Shown here: one piece after another, positions 12,801-24,927 of the stretch
Numbering within the stretch: position 1 is the first letter of the stretch
How the letters are laid out: every line of letters starts with the position of its first letter
Assembly: GCA_003344405.1 (NCBI GenBank)
Contig: NOWV01000093.1
Location: 230,859 to 294,858 of the forward strand
Direction of reading: 5' to 3'
Source: Trichoplax sp. H2
Taxonomy: Eukaryota > Placozoa > Uniplacotomia > Trichoplacea
DNA length: 64,000 nt
Program-made: the position numbers and the translations under genes
Notes under the pieces: model-generated
The model's input: the letters and a program-made list of their open reading frames with translations, nothing else
Told to the model about the DNA's origin: nothing
Database searches by the model: none

Positions 12801-15800
12801 CTCAATAGATATCCTGCGTTGAGTTATTTCATCGTCCATTCCTTGATTTCACGAATTTAAAGGACTTTAGCTCTGCCTAACTTATATTTTACAACGTAAT
12901 ACTGATCAAAAACGATTATACTGTAGTTGTTTATTGAGATAGTCCTAAAATTTTATTAGAATCATATTCATGCCTACATAATGAGGCCATAGCTTAAGCA
13001 AGATTTCTTTATGAAAATGGCGATTTGACCCATGGATTACCCTCTATTGTTACCATAATCATGCAGAACAAAATAGGATAGAATACCTCAACTTTAAGCT
13101 ATTGAACTCTAAAATCTTTGCTATTACAACTTTAACTTTACTTGCAATCATCGCTTTATTCATCTAATTATGTTGCTCATCGATGATATGCATTCTTCTC
13201 AAATTACGTAATTGCGAATTAAAAGCTTCATTAACTAATTGGAAGTGATGGAGCTTATGCTAACGGGTGATTCTCTAATGATTTATTAGGCAATTATCAA
13301 GAGTTATACGAATGGTCTGTTACAGAATATGCGGATTTTTGGGGATTGTTCTACCACTTTAGCGATATTGTTCATTCTCAACCATATACACAGGTAAGTT
13401 CATAAACTAATTATATAATCGGTAAAAATAATACTATAAATAATAGGTGTCCATCAAAGAGGTGAAGCTGCGATTCATATTTACTTGCGGCAGTTTAAAG
13501 TCCACTCTAGCGAATGTCTTGTACCATCAACGCTGTAGACAAACCATTTTATATCAGCTAAAACGGATTGATTACAATGCAATAGCAGTATCCTCCACAC
13601 TTAACCGCTAATAAACATTCATCTTAGGTTGTGGATAAATCTAAACGCGTTGATGAAATACCTGAATGGTTCCATGGAACGCGTTTAAATTTTGCTGAAA
13701 ACTTGCTAAAATATAGAGATGATAAAGTAGCAATATATTTCACTGGTAAGCTGTTTAATCCTTACATTTTTAATGCTAATGCTTTGCCTTTATATTTCTA
13801 GTAAATGGGTTTTTTTTATCATTTTGATACGCTTTCTCAAGTAGTAATGATCTGTAATAAAATAGCTTGCAGTAATTTTTGGTCTAAAATCGTTGTTAAC
13901 TATTGAAAGCAAGCTCGATCTGAGTCACTTTGGTTTTAAAAATTTAATGCATCATTGAAATGTTATATTGTAGGGGAGGGAAGAGAACTTACCCAAATGA
14001 CTTATCAAGAGCTATATCACCAAGTTCGCCAATATGCTGCTGCATTGAGGAAATCTGGTGTACAAAATGGTGATCGTGTTGTTGGTAGGTTACAATAGAG
14101 GAAGCATTCGAATATTAAACTGCATAATGGTACGTGTATACTTAGCACTACCATAACACTCTTCATAGGATATATACCAAATTGTCCTCAGGCTATTATA
14201 GCTATGTTAGCTACAGCAAGTATAGGAGCTATATGGAGTTCAACTGCTCCTGATTTTGGTACTTCGGTTAGTAAATTGATTATCGCGTATTATTATCTAT
14301 ATCAGTACTTTATTAGTCACCATAACTACGAGATAGACATAGAGATAGCGAAATTTCTATAGTTTAACCTTAGTTGCTTTCATCAATGTATAATGCTTTG
14401 AAACGTCTACGGTAATACATATAATAGAAATTTAGGCGCTAGTGTAAAAAAGTAGAACGACGCTGAATGTGATATTTTACAGCTAGCTACGAATTTTGTA
14501 TACAAATGTTTAAAATTTTAATTCAAATACTTTATTATAATTATTTTTAGGGTGTCCTTGATCGATTTAAACAAATTAGTCCAAAGATTATCTTTTCCGT
14601 CGATGGAGTAACGTATAATGCAAAGCAACACACAAATTTGGATAAACTAAAAACTGTTGTCAATGGTAACTAACGATAACTATCATTTCTCAGAACGCTT
14701 CTTGCACTTTTTCTATTACGCAGTATGCAGTACAGCACTATTTTAACGCTAGCGTTGAAATAAATTGCTATAAAGATATCTAAAAATTGATCTTATTATT
14801 CTCATTTATTTTTACTTTTATCACCTTGTTCTTTTAGGTTTAGCAACTCTAGAAAAGGTTATCGTCATACCGTATATTAATGAAATTGATGGTGCAACAA
14901 CCAAGAGCATTCGTAATTGGTAATGGTACAATTCTTTGTAATTAATCTAGTAAATTTGTATAACTGAACATGATAATAATTATAAATCTATTCCTTTAAG
15001 TATTTTACTGGATGATTTCTTAAAAACTGGTTTGGATGACGACGATACACTACCAGAATTAGTCTTTGAACAAGTACCTTTTAATCATCCCTTGTTTATA
15101 ATGTATTCATCTGGTACCACCGGAATTCCGAAATGCATGGTTCATTCAGTCGGTGTAAGTAGCATGAATGTGTTCTGGATGTAGTGCAGATGTAAACAAG
15201 ATTAGACCAGTTCCAGTTGAAAAAAGTCTTCTTTCTAAACTTAGGGTACTTTAATACAATTACTTAAAGAGCACATCCTACATGGGGATATGAGAAGAGA
15301 CGATGTTATGCTATTCTATACTACAGTAAGTGAAATTTTTTCCAAAAGCTCTATTAATCTAAATACGTTATCGTAGTTTTCATACCTATCTATTAGTATC
15401 ATGTTTATATAACAAACGATTTCTACTTCGGTAATAAATTTTTAACTAACTACGGAATAATGACTTTGGACTAGCGTTTTCCATTCTTAAAAAAGTTGTT
15501 TTACTGGATTGTTATTAGACCGGGTGGATGATGTGGAACTGGCTTGTTGCTGTATTAGGAACAGGAGCAGGTATTGTTCTCTACGATGGTTCTCCATTTG
15601 TCCCAAGAAAAACAATACTGTGGGATTTGATTGATGAAATTGGGTATATACTTGATGACATAGTAGTCGATTACTGTTACTATGTTCAGATTTGTTTTCG
15701 CACTGTACAAGTTGATAAATTTTTTCCTTAGTGTTAGTTTTCTTGGTGCCGGTGCAAAGTGGTATTTGGTTTCTGAAGACAATGATATTTATCCGATGAA

Positions 15801-17380
15801 AAGTCATAAACTAGAAAAACTTCGTTTTATCGCATCTACTGGATCGAAATTGATGCCAAGAAGTTATGAATATATATATAACCACGTTAAGAAAGATGTC
15901 ATCCTTGCATCAATCACAGGTTTTTTATTACTTAGATATTTAAACTAAACCAAAATTAAGTTTTTAATTATAATAAAAGTATTTAACCACAGAATATTTA
16001 TTTAACAGGCGGAACAGACATTATATCATGTTTTGCTGGGCATAACCCATCAGTTCCAGTGCATCTTGGTGAAATACAAGCTAGAAATCTTGGTATGGCT
16101 GTAGAAAGCTATTCTGAAGTCGGTAAGGGTTTAAGTAATCTACTGTTGTATACGGTATGTAAACTTAATCAGTTATGATACTCTTTGACATAACAGTATT
16201 AATCATCTGCTATAGGAAAACCAGTATTTGGACAAAATGGCGAACTTGTATGTGTTAAACCATTTCCTTGCCAGCCAATTTACTTTTGGAATGATGAAGA
16301 TGGCTCCAAATATCAAAAGGCTTACTTTAGCCATTTTGAAGGTAAATTTTTATGATACTGCAGTAAAATTTTTATTTAAGAAAGATTATTTCCGAACCGT
16401 TTAGTAATAAAATATATTGATTGTAATGTTATAGGCGTTTGGCATCACGGAGACTATTGTACAATTATTCCTAGCACTGGTGGCATTATCATGCATGGCA
16501 GAAGGTATGAATGTGATATAATATCGCAATTTTAATATGATATATTTGTCTCTCGGTTTTTCTTAAAACACGATTACACTATTTACTTTCGTAGTGATGC
16601 AACACTTAATCCAAACGGCGTCCGATTTGGCAGCGCTGAAATATATCGTGTTGGTATGTACTTTCATTTTATGCTAAATTGACATTTCGGCTGGTAATTG
16701 TAGCGATAATAGCTGGTAATTGATTGATTTTTCTACACATTATTTAAGTATCTAAGATACCAGAAGTAGCTGATAGTTTATGCATTGGTCAGCCTATACC
16801 TGATGGAGAAAGGGTAATTTTATTCTTAAAGATTCGGGAAGGAGAAAGGTATGCTGTAGTTTGCTACGTTGACATAATTAGTCAGTTAAAAGGTTTAGGA
16901 TTGTAAAGTTTCATATAATCGATATTGTTATTCTACATATGCAATCATGGTAAATTCGTCATATTTTTCTTATCTTATAATAAAGATTTACTGGTGAACT
17001 TATTAAAGCTGTCAAAGGAAAAATCAGAAGTGAACTGTCTGCTAGGCATCTTCCAGCTATTATTTTACAAACTCCAGATATCCCAGTATGTATAATTGAT
17101 TTATCTGTGGATCACCTATAGGATAGTATTTGGATATTATTTAGAGGTTATCGTTGTATCACCAAAAATTTTAATACTGTTCTGATGCAACACATTGTCA
17201 TCAAAAAGTGCTTAGACGTAGTAACGTTCATATCTATAATTTCAGTACACGCTTAGCGGAAAAAAGGTTGAAGTCGCTGTTAAGAAAATTATATGTGGAG
17301 AAGAAGTGTCTTATAGGAACGCTCTACAAAATCCTACATCTTTGGATTTTTATCAGAATTTACCAGAATTAAGTGTTTAA
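9861..17380 (+). CDS. AACS: Acetoacetyl-CoA synthetase (18 exons)
   Basis: Exons: 9861-9975, 13290-13393, 13628-13745, 13974-14084, 14169-14266, 14551-14665, 14838-14919, 15001-15154, 15245-15325, 15519-15643, 15732-15919, 16009-16122, 16216-16341, 16435-16504, 16595-16653, 16749-16848, 16986-17085, 17246-17380. Every junction is in phase, giving about 664 residues (human 672). The cytosolic enzyme converts acetoacetate, ATP and CoA to acetoacetyl-CoA, feeding ketone bodies into sterol and fatty-acid synthesis. Visible signatures: the N-terminal ACAS_N-type segment ([33 protein letters not shown]), the AMP-binding loop SSGTTGIPK (residues 284-292), the TGWMMWNW and GGTDIISCF blocks, and the C-terminal LSGKKVEV loop whose lysine is the adenylation residue in this superfamily. 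Intron 10 splices GG|T; the exon 11 donor (GTTTTT) is weak. Intron 1 is unusually long at 3.3 kb. Confidence 0.95.
9976..13289. other. AACS intron 1 (3.3 kb)
   Basis: A single large intron, phase 1 on both sides, between the first exon and the exon encoding [10 protein letters not shown]. It contains a two-copy 141-bp repeat, a T12 tract followed by a G-rich run at about 11,801, and scattered CTGTA words. No intact gene was recognised inside it on either strand. Confidence 0.75.
10671..10951. repeat. Two-copy 141-bp tandem duplication in AACS intron 1
   Basis: ATAAACTA followed by the GAGCACAAC/GAAGCACAAC block begins at 10,671 and again at 10,812. Both copies run through a shared CTAGACTACTAGA-AGTTGGATCGAGTCATG segment and end at TTGCTCCAGCA. 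Divergence is around 10 percent by eye. Confidence 0.8.
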
Positions 17381-18369
17381 ACACTTACATCTGACACAAG
17401 TAACGAACTGAAATGTTTTACTTACACATCTTACGGCCTGATTAGCATGTTGAAAAATCTGGCTTATCTCTATTGCAATTCTACGCGTCTAAATGCTGTT
17501 AAGAAAATATAGATCTTTAGTTATAGATTTATTTGATACCATTTTTATGCGAAGCAATCGTCTATAAGCTGCAGCGATTAAGGTGTTGGCACTTATTATT
17601 GACCCTGGATTTGGCTAGCAGTGATATAATTACTTACATGATATATTTTATTGGTATTAAATACGTACATATAAATTAATTACTATTTAAATTTACAAAA
17701 AGTTATAGTACCTGTAGCAGACATATTACAACATTAGCTTAATTTATACTATTGGTAAGCAAAATTTAATAAAGTGAAGTTTTTCCATACGTACGTAGCA
17801 CCTAATCAAAGATGAAAAATTTTATCAGTGATATATTCTGATTGAAGAGATTACAATTTTGCTATTGTATAGTGTATACCCTGCTGGATATTCAACAATT
17901 CAATCTAACAAGCTATGGAATGCAGTTAGATAGGTTCGAATATTAATACTGAGTGTTAAAATCACGGTATTCAAGCCCAGTACTTATATCAGGTCATTGA
18001 CCTTACTTCATAGCTGCCATGAGGAGCTATTAATAGTGCACGCTTGACTTGAGAATATCTTAACTCTCAAGATCTCAACATGCAGATTGATTATATCTTT
18101 ACAGCACAAAAGGTCATTAGAATTGTTACTGGATCTAAATTGATGTTGATTTCAGGGATGTTTAGTCATTAGATTAAACTCAGTTGCAAACTCATTACTC
18201 CTCCTGTTTAATTGACATATTTTGTATATTTATTGAATTTTGGGGGCAAAGATGAGAACTTCCTTTGCCCATGCCCTAATAAAGTGATATTTCATGCTAT
18301 CCTCGAGATAAATTGAGAAGTATCACTCCGTGTTTTAGGCTCTACATTACACATGGGCTACTAGAGAAT
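17381..18369. other. AACS 3' region and intergenic sequence
   Basis: No gene recognised. A canonical polyadenylation hexamer lies at 17,768. A GGTTCGAAT stretch near 17,931 resembles a tRNA T-loop but has no folding partner arms. The remainder is unremarkable AT-rich sequence. Confidence 0.5.
17768..17773 (+). terminator. Candidate poly(A) signal for AACS
   Basis: AATAAA about 390 bases after the AACS stop codon, in an AT-rich context. It is the clearest canonical hexamer noticed downstream, but there is no transcript evidence. Confidence 0.35.
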
Positions 18370-19425
18370 TTGGTAATCCGTGACTGTCATCAGTAACACT
18401 GACCAAACTCATCAGAATGCACGATGATGAAAAATATAATGATAACTAGACAATTTTATGTCATTCAGAATTCATATTTAGTCCCAAATTCGTATTGCGC
18501 GTGAACTTTCTACACACCAAAGTGGCGAATTCACTCCAGTACAGTAAATCGTATACTCTACTGTAGTACTATTTTCGATACATAGTACAGTCGCAGTCGA
18601 AATCCGCGACTGTCATCTGTACAGGCAACACTGACCAAAATCATCAGAATGCACGATGATTTATTTAAAGAATAAATAACGATAAAGATCATTCGGAATT
18701 CATATTTAGTCCCAAATTCGTATTCCGTGTGAACTTTCTACACGCTATACTGTAGTACTATTTTCGATGCATAGTGTAGTCGTAGTCGAAATCCACGACT
18801 GTCATCGGTACAGGCAACACTGACCAAAATCATCAGAATTCACGATGATTTAAAGAATAAATAACGATAAAGATCATTCGGAATTCATATTCCTAGTGAA
18901 CTTTCTACACACCATACTGTAGTACTATTTTCGACGCATAGTACAGCCGTAGTCGAAATTCACGACTGTCATCTGTACAGGCAACGCTTCCCAAAATCAT
19001 CAGAATACACGATAACTTAAAGAATAAATAACGATAAAGATCATTCGGAATTCGTATTTAGTCGCCAATTCAAATTCCGTGTGAACTTTCTACACACCAT
19101 ACTGTAGTACTATTTTCGACGCATAGTACAGCCGTAGTCGAAATTCCCGATTGTCATCTGTACAGGCAACACTGACCAAAATGATCAGAATGCACGATGA
19201 TTTAAAGAATAAATAACGATAAAGACCATACTATAGTACTATTTTCGATGCATAGTACAGTCGCAGTCGAAATCCACGACTGTCATCTGTACAGGCAACA
19301 CTGGCCAAAATCATCAAAATACACGATGATTGATTTAAAGAATAAATAACGATAAAGATCATTCCCAATTCATATTTACTCTCCCCAAATTTGTATTTTG
19401 AGTGAACTTTCTATTTGATGCAACA
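18370..19425. repeat. Degenerate satellite-like array, about 6 units of 130-225 bp
   Basis: The landmark CGACTGTCATCTGTACAGGC and variants recurs near 18,380, 18,605, 18,793, 18,960, 19,146 and 19,276. Each is followed by an AAAATCATCAGAATGCACGA block, an AAGAATAAATAACGATAAAG block and a CATACTGTAGTACTATTTTC block. Units differ by internal deletions, so spacing varies from about 130 to 225 bases. Within each unit, ACTGTAGTACTAT and ATAGTACAGT are inverted complements across a TTTTCGA-GCAT loop and could form a hairpin. Confidence 0.85.
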
Positions 19426-19771
19426 GCGAATTCACGGCAGTATAGTAGCTAGAAGTAATCCTGTTTCCGATTTACTGTGTAGTGTATACTACAGACTACA
19501 GTCACAGCAGTAAACCATATTCCGTCTGTCCGAGCATCCTTGCAAGAGGCAGCCAAGGCAGGTTCTGGCCTTTACGAATTAGTGTAGTCTCTTTGCTATG
19601 GAAGATCATGGTCGAGAATCTTGCTGAGTTATGATGCAGTAGATTGGCTTTTATGTTGTTTTGCCGCCATTTACTCACAGTCCCTTACCTATGTATATTA
19701 TTATCTGATTGATTCGATATTAGAACAGAGCTACAACAACCGTTTATATACTATAATTAATAACGATAACG
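19426..19771. other. 5' flank of NDUFAF1
   Basis: Non-repetitive sequence between the satellite-like array and the NDUFAF1 start; presumably 5' UTR and promoter. An open frame at 19,621-19,812 overlaps the NDUFAF1 start in another frame and has no recognisable content. Confidence 0.4.
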
Positions 19772-21196
19772 ATGTTGCGAAATTTAGTCGGATACATATC
19801 CAAGAGAGCTGAAGCTCGCGTCATTGTGCCTCAAGACGAGAAAATCATATGGAAATTTAATTCCGATAAAGTAGTTAAAGAATTTTATTGTTTCACGGAT
19901 GCCGACCTTGGTGGTAATTCAGATGGAAAATTTACATTAAATAGCCAAAACAAGGCCTTATTTTCTGGTACATTATCTACAAAGATAAAGCCTGGAATGC
20001 AATTAAAATATACTGGATTCTGTTCATTGCGATCGATTGTACCACGAGTAAGATTCATCCATTCTTTACTTGATTGCCAATAATGTTGATTATAAATTAT
20101 TTGATAACTAATCAAGTGTAGTAGACTAGTATTGCATGATAGCTTGTCCAAAACTTGAAGTTAAAAGTAGATGTAAATTAAATTAAATAGAATTTTTTCA
20201 CGCATCGTTTGTGCACTGTGCAATGCGTTTATGACCAGACGCGTCCTAGTCTCTCTTCTAGTACTAAATTAGAGTAGTAATCCCCAAGATACTGTAGTAG
20301 GATTTCAGCAATTAGCTACATTCAGTGGATGTAATGCGGAATAAATTCATGCATGATCTTACAAGTGATGCGCCATGTCGTTGTCCGTTTCATTGCATCG
20401 ATTTCTTGTCCTATGTATTACAACGATTTTGTGGACTACATCGCGACTGTAATGGCAATTTTTTTGAATGATTTTAAATTAGCGTTTCCCTCGTGGAGAA
20501 ATACTGCAAGACTGGAGCAATTTCGATGCTATTGAATTTCGTGTACGTGGTGACGGCAGAGCTTACCTCATCAATCTACATCATCAAACTTTCCGTCCCG
20601 ACGATTTATTTCAAGCTTTCATGTTCACACGCGGTGGACCCGACTGGGAAAGCGTTCGCGTAAGATAATCACATAACTACTCTATGGAATGGTGTATTCG
20701 TAGAATACCGTTGTAGCTATAGAGGATCACCTACTATTGCGATAACTTAGTAACTTTTACTGAGTTAGAGGAGATAGATAATAACATAGCATCTGCAATA
20801 TAATATTTACTAGACTTTGGAGAGAATCTAATGTTCACTATCCTCAGCATGGATGGATAGTTATGCTTATCGTCGCTTTTTACAGGACATGAATTACAAT
20901 TTTAATTATTTTTGTAGATCCCATTTTCCAACTTCTTCTTGGCCAATAGTGGTTATATGCAGGATAAGGATGCAGATATCTCATATGCTATAGCTAGAAT
21001 CCGCACTATTGGCTTACTGTTGGCAGATCGAGTTGATGGCCCTTTCCAACTGGAAATCGACAACATTAAAGTGGTTCGTAGCGCTATGCATATAACTCGT
21101 GGATATCATCAAAATTTAACGTATAAAGTGAATATGGATCACTATCGTAAAACAGAAAAATACATGAAAAAAAATTACGGACCAGTGAGCGGTTAA
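19772..21196 (+). CDS. NDUFAF1: Complex I intermediate-associated protein 30 (CIA30), assembly factor
   Basis: Three exons, 19772-20047, 20483-20659 and 20918-21196, give about 243 residues, all nearly one CIA30 domain. The family acts in mitochondria, binding assembly intermediates of respiratory complex I. Diagnostic stretches are FTDADLGGNS and ALFSGTLST in exon 1, FRVRGDGRAYLIN and FMFTRGGPDWE in exon 2, and IPFSNFFLANSG plus LLADRVDGPFQLEID in exon 3. The N-terminus (MLRNLVGYISKRAEARV) is short but basic and lacks acidic residues in its first dozen positions, as expected for a targeting peptide; human NDUFAF1 has a longer leader, so an upstream exon is possible. The first donor is ambiguous: GTAAGA after IVPR is strongest, but a donor six residues' length or less upstream would give a closer family length. 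Confidence 0.88.
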
Positions 21197-22690
21197 ACTA
21201 AGTGTCCTATTATTAAGGAGCTGTCTTCCTCTAGTTGTGATATTGCACTGAAGGTTGATGATCTCTAACGCGTGGACATGTATTGCGCTAGAACACTGTT
21301 TTAGAACGGCTGCATTTGTCCATTCTCTCTGACAAAATAGGTAATAAATTAAATTATAAATCTATTATTAATATACTAAGCGTACCATGATTAATTACTA
21401 GAACTACTTTCTTGGACTACTTATCAATTCATAGCCTGTCTTGTATACAATTTTTTTTATCATAGGAGCTACAATATTTGCATCATTAAATACTGTATGC
21501 ACTGTACTGCACTTTGACAGAATAGCCTAGCAAAAATTATGTCATAATACACATATCATGATGAATGACAGCAACTCCTTTTTTGCACAACTGATCAATT
21601 TATGACTTGTCATGTGTACAAATTTTTATCGTTTGCGCTATTTACATGGCTTAATATTATTATTGTTTTGTTTTTATGGCGTAATGTCTCATCATTTATA
21701 CCAGGCATGAAATATAGCGCATTGATTGCAACGATTACTGTTACAGGCTAACGTTATTGCCGTGCTGATTTTGATTAATATTCTTCAAATACAGTAGAAT
21801 AGTAATAATAAATACGTAATCTGTGGTCGCCATGCTATCGAAGATCATGGATTTGCGTATTATTTCAAAAGAATTGGAATTTTAAGAATGAAATATTATC
21901 CTTATTACTTGTACGTATTGTATCGTTGATTACTCAGTCGTTCAGCGAATAAGAATAGTTCATGCAAACTCTATACTGTTAAGAATGCTGTAGTCAAGTC
22001 CATAAAGCCAATGGCTACGTCCATGCAAAATAAATTTCTGTATCGCCAAGTGTACCATAAAGAGGCGAACTTAACTCTGTCTCATCCATAGAGCTAAGAA
22101 AAAACCTCGATGATCCCATTAGAGAAATGAAATTCGAAATTTCAGCGTGCACTACAAGATGAATATATCCCCATATGAACTCCTTAGCCTACACTACAGG
22201 TCTACAGACTGTACACTCGCAACATCATTTTCTGTCGATGTAATTATATGTAATGGTCTGCCTGTAGTACAGTGATGCTAAGAATATGGGGCAGCTTCTA
22301 TCATTATCATGATGTTTTGCAGTAGTTTGCACATCCCAGTTAGCAAAGTACGCTCTATCTTACTGAGATTAAATATTGCTTAAATATCCGCCTAGTACAA
22401 TTTCAATTTTACTGTACTATCCTGGAGATTTTACCGAGCGAGACATGGTGCTGTCTATATCTATATATTATATAGAGGCCAAAGAAAAAGACCTCTGCCT
22501 TTTCTTGATCTCTATCGTACCCATCAGTGCCGGCCACAGGTTGACAAAAAAGAAAGAAATCCCAAGTGTTGTCAGTAGGGGTTCCGAGCATAATAACTAT
22601 TTCAACAGCATGCTTGTTCATTAACCGTCAAGAGGTGTCATGATGAGGCACTACAGGATAAAGAAAAATCCCTTTTGCTGTCATCATAGC
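21197..22690. other. Intergenic, no gene recognised
   Basis: AT-rich sequence 3' of NDUFAF1. Open frames at 22,376-22,624 (both strands) have no family resemblance and overlap one another. Nothing else was identified. Confidence 0.5.
21343..21348 (+). terminator. Candidate poly(A) signal for NDUFAF1
   Basis: AATAAA about 147 bases after the NDUFAF1 stop codon, a normal distance for a short 3' UTR. Confidence 0.45.
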
Positions 22691-22693
22691 TCG

Positions 22694-23048
22694 TATATAC
22701 CGGTGTTGACACTTCCAACGCAATATTAAGTTTGCGAATTGATTAATGCCTTCCTTGTCAATCGTCTATACCAGTGTTGACACTTCCAAGGGCAATATCA
22801 AGTTTGCGAATTGATTAATGCCTTCCTTGTCAATCGTCTATACCAGTGTTGACACTTCCAAAGTAATATCAAGTTTGCGAATTGACTAATGCCTTCCTTG
22901 TCAATCGTCTATACCAGTGTTGACACTTCCAAAGTAATATCAAGTTTGCGAATTGACTAATGCCTTCCTTGTCAATCGTCTATACCAGTGTGGACACTTC
23001 CAAAGTAATATCAAGTTTGCGAATTGATTAATCCCTTCCCTCTCAATC
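22694..23048. repeat. Five-copy tandem array, 71-bp unit
   Basis: CCAGTGTTGACACTTCC (first copy CCGGTG) recurs at about 22,700, 22,771, 22,843, 22,914 and 22,985, a period of 71-72 bases. Each copy continues with TATCAAGTTTGCGAATTGA-TAATGCCTTCC and TTGTCAATCGTCTATA. Copies are almost identical, more so than other arrays here, which suggests a recent expansion or ongoing homogenisation. Confidence 0.92.
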
Positions 23049-24020
23049 TATCCTGTAGGAAGGCAATCGAACAATGACAGAATATACGTATAGCCTAGTA
23101 AATAGTGCTGAAATACACTATGTTTTACCCTTTAAGCCCCTTCAAATAAATTGAATTTCAAGCGATTTCATCTCAATTTTAACATTCTAATTGCAACCTA
23201 AAATACAGTGCCATCTTTGATAGCCAATTGATGGATTCTAATGTTTAGAGTAGAGAAGTATGGACGCCATGGACGACAGTACTAGATGGTCTTCTGTAGT
23301 CTACAGCAGGCACTAAGTGATAGGACTACTACTAACGTAATAGACTGCACTATACACTGTATAGCTATTTCAGCGATGTCAGTGTACAGTGTACAGTACG
23401 ATATCTTGGTCTTGTTACTACAGTGTATTGTACTGTACTATAGGACCAAGATACTGTACGAACTATCATACCGAACCGCACCATACCGTACCGTACCGTG
23501 CTCGGCGTAGCAACCGTAAAGTACTGTACTTACTGTACATTGTACGCTGTTATTAAGCAGGCTATCACTAGACTGCATGCTGATTGGCTAATTTCACACG
23601 TTGGAATAATTCAAATCGATCGAGGACCTCCTTCCATACTAAACCATAATATGTTGATCAATCCTTCCAAACTAAACCATAACATGTTGATCAAGGTTTT
23701 TTTGGTGGATAGAAATTTTTCTTGCTTCTACTTTGCACTGTATTATTAGTATCATTGCTGTTTATCATTGAATCTCATTGGATAGAGAGCTGCGAACAGA
23801 CAGGATTGACTATTTCATATTCAAGTATTTCCCTATTCTCTCGTTCATTCTTGTAGAGACGTCGTAGAACCTCCTGATTGAAACTGATTGGAAACAAATC
23901 AAACGGTAAGATGTGATATTCAGAGTAATATTGAAATTCAAAAGTGAGTCCATGATTTATATGCCAATAAAACAGTAAGTAACGAGCAATATTATTATCC
24001 ATCGTATGTGTCACTAGCCA
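23049..24020. other. Intergenic, rich in TACTGTA/GTACAGT words
   Basis: Noncoding as far as I can tell between 23,049 and about 23,780. The 23,380-23,545 stretch is dominated by GTACAGT, TACTGTAC and a short CCGTA pentamer run (23,468-23,500). A TTCC(A)-ACTAAACCATAA-ATGTTGATCAA unit is repeated twice at about 23,632-23,695. The 3' part overlaps the possible relic described at 23,775-24,203. Confidence 0.6.
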
Positions 24021-24203
24021 TCATCTACTGTACACCGTCTTGACAACTTTTGATATTGCTACAGATTTCAACATTTTTTCCTGTTCCATTGAATATTCAG
24101 TAGCATGTTGATATTTAGTCGAAGACTGTAATACGATGCCTTTACAATCTGGATCTACAATAGAGCCGTAAATTATTGAATAATGTAGGAGTCGAATATC
24201 CAT
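23775..24203 (-). pseudogene. Possible broken or unrecognised reading frame
   Basis: Two minus-strand open frames, 24,203-24,021 (60 codons, starting MDIRLLHYSII) and 24,014-23,775 (79 codons, ending CSQLSIQ), are in the same frame and separated by a single TGA at about 24,021-24,023. Amino-acid composition is balanced and unlike the shadow frames nearby. I do not recognise a family. It may be a decayed gene, a fragment of a mobile element, or chance. No convincing intron bridges the stop. Confidence 0.25.
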
Positions 24204-24927
24204 GTTAATCCATTGATAATGACACTATATCTTTTACAAGAGGAATAAACCTAGTAATGGCCTGCTTTCATTTAAAATACTGCACGGTACAACTACGCTT
24301 GATCAAATCAAACCACTTCGCGGATATTTGACCTGCCTTCTGAGTAGAATGCTTTACCTACTATAACTATACTGTAATATGCGCGCAAACGATTAGTGGC
24401 TGATCAAGAGGATCAGTAGAATACGCCGATAAAATTATGATGAGCTCTATCGTCATGATAAACTTCGACTTTTATGGCTAATTGCTATCGTGCTAGGCCT
24501 AAAATGGCACACTACTGGCAAAATTGTTACGTATTGCTTATATAGTGCTAACAACTCAAGAAATACCCTGAGAGTAGACAAAAACATGTGTTACTGTACA
24601 GTAGAGCACTCGTATATCGATTATGTGAACAAAATGCGTATGTGAATCGGATCTGTCTCCATTATAAAGGTATAAAATCGGGAATCTCCGCTTACAGTTT
24701 GCGGTGAAGTATTGAAATAGGCTGTCTGTTGTAGAGTATTCAGTATATACGATAAGATACAGCATCATGTCCTTTCTGTAATACTATCCTGTCACCTTAC
24801 ACAACTACTATATTCAATTTTGAAATTAGAGTCGAAATGACTCATTTACAGTGTATCACCTTAACTTGTACCTATTCTATGGACGCGTATAGAATAATTA
24901 ATTATAGATCAATTTTTAGATTCAACC
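24204..24927. other. 5' flank of Spindly
   Basis: No gene recognised. Presumably includes the promoter and 5' UTR of the intronless Spindly gene. The CAACC ATG G context at 24,923-24,931 is a good translation start. Confidence 0.5.

Noticed and set aside
15487-15807. Antisense open frames of 75-106 codons
   Set aside because: They are complements of AACS exons 10 and 11, which are strongly supported on the plus strand.
17925-17945. GGTTCGAAT, reminiscent of a tRNA T-loop
   Set aside because: No D-arm, anticodon arm or acceptor pairing could be found in the flanking 80 bases.
22376-22624. Overlapping 70-82 codon frames on both strands
   Set aside because: Mutually antisense and unrecognised, with no flanking splice-linked exons.
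22694-23048. Regularly spaced direct repeats resembling a CRISPR array
   Set aside because: The whole 71-bp unit is repeated with no unique spacers, and the surrounding genes are spliced eukaryotic genes; it is an ordinary minisatellite.
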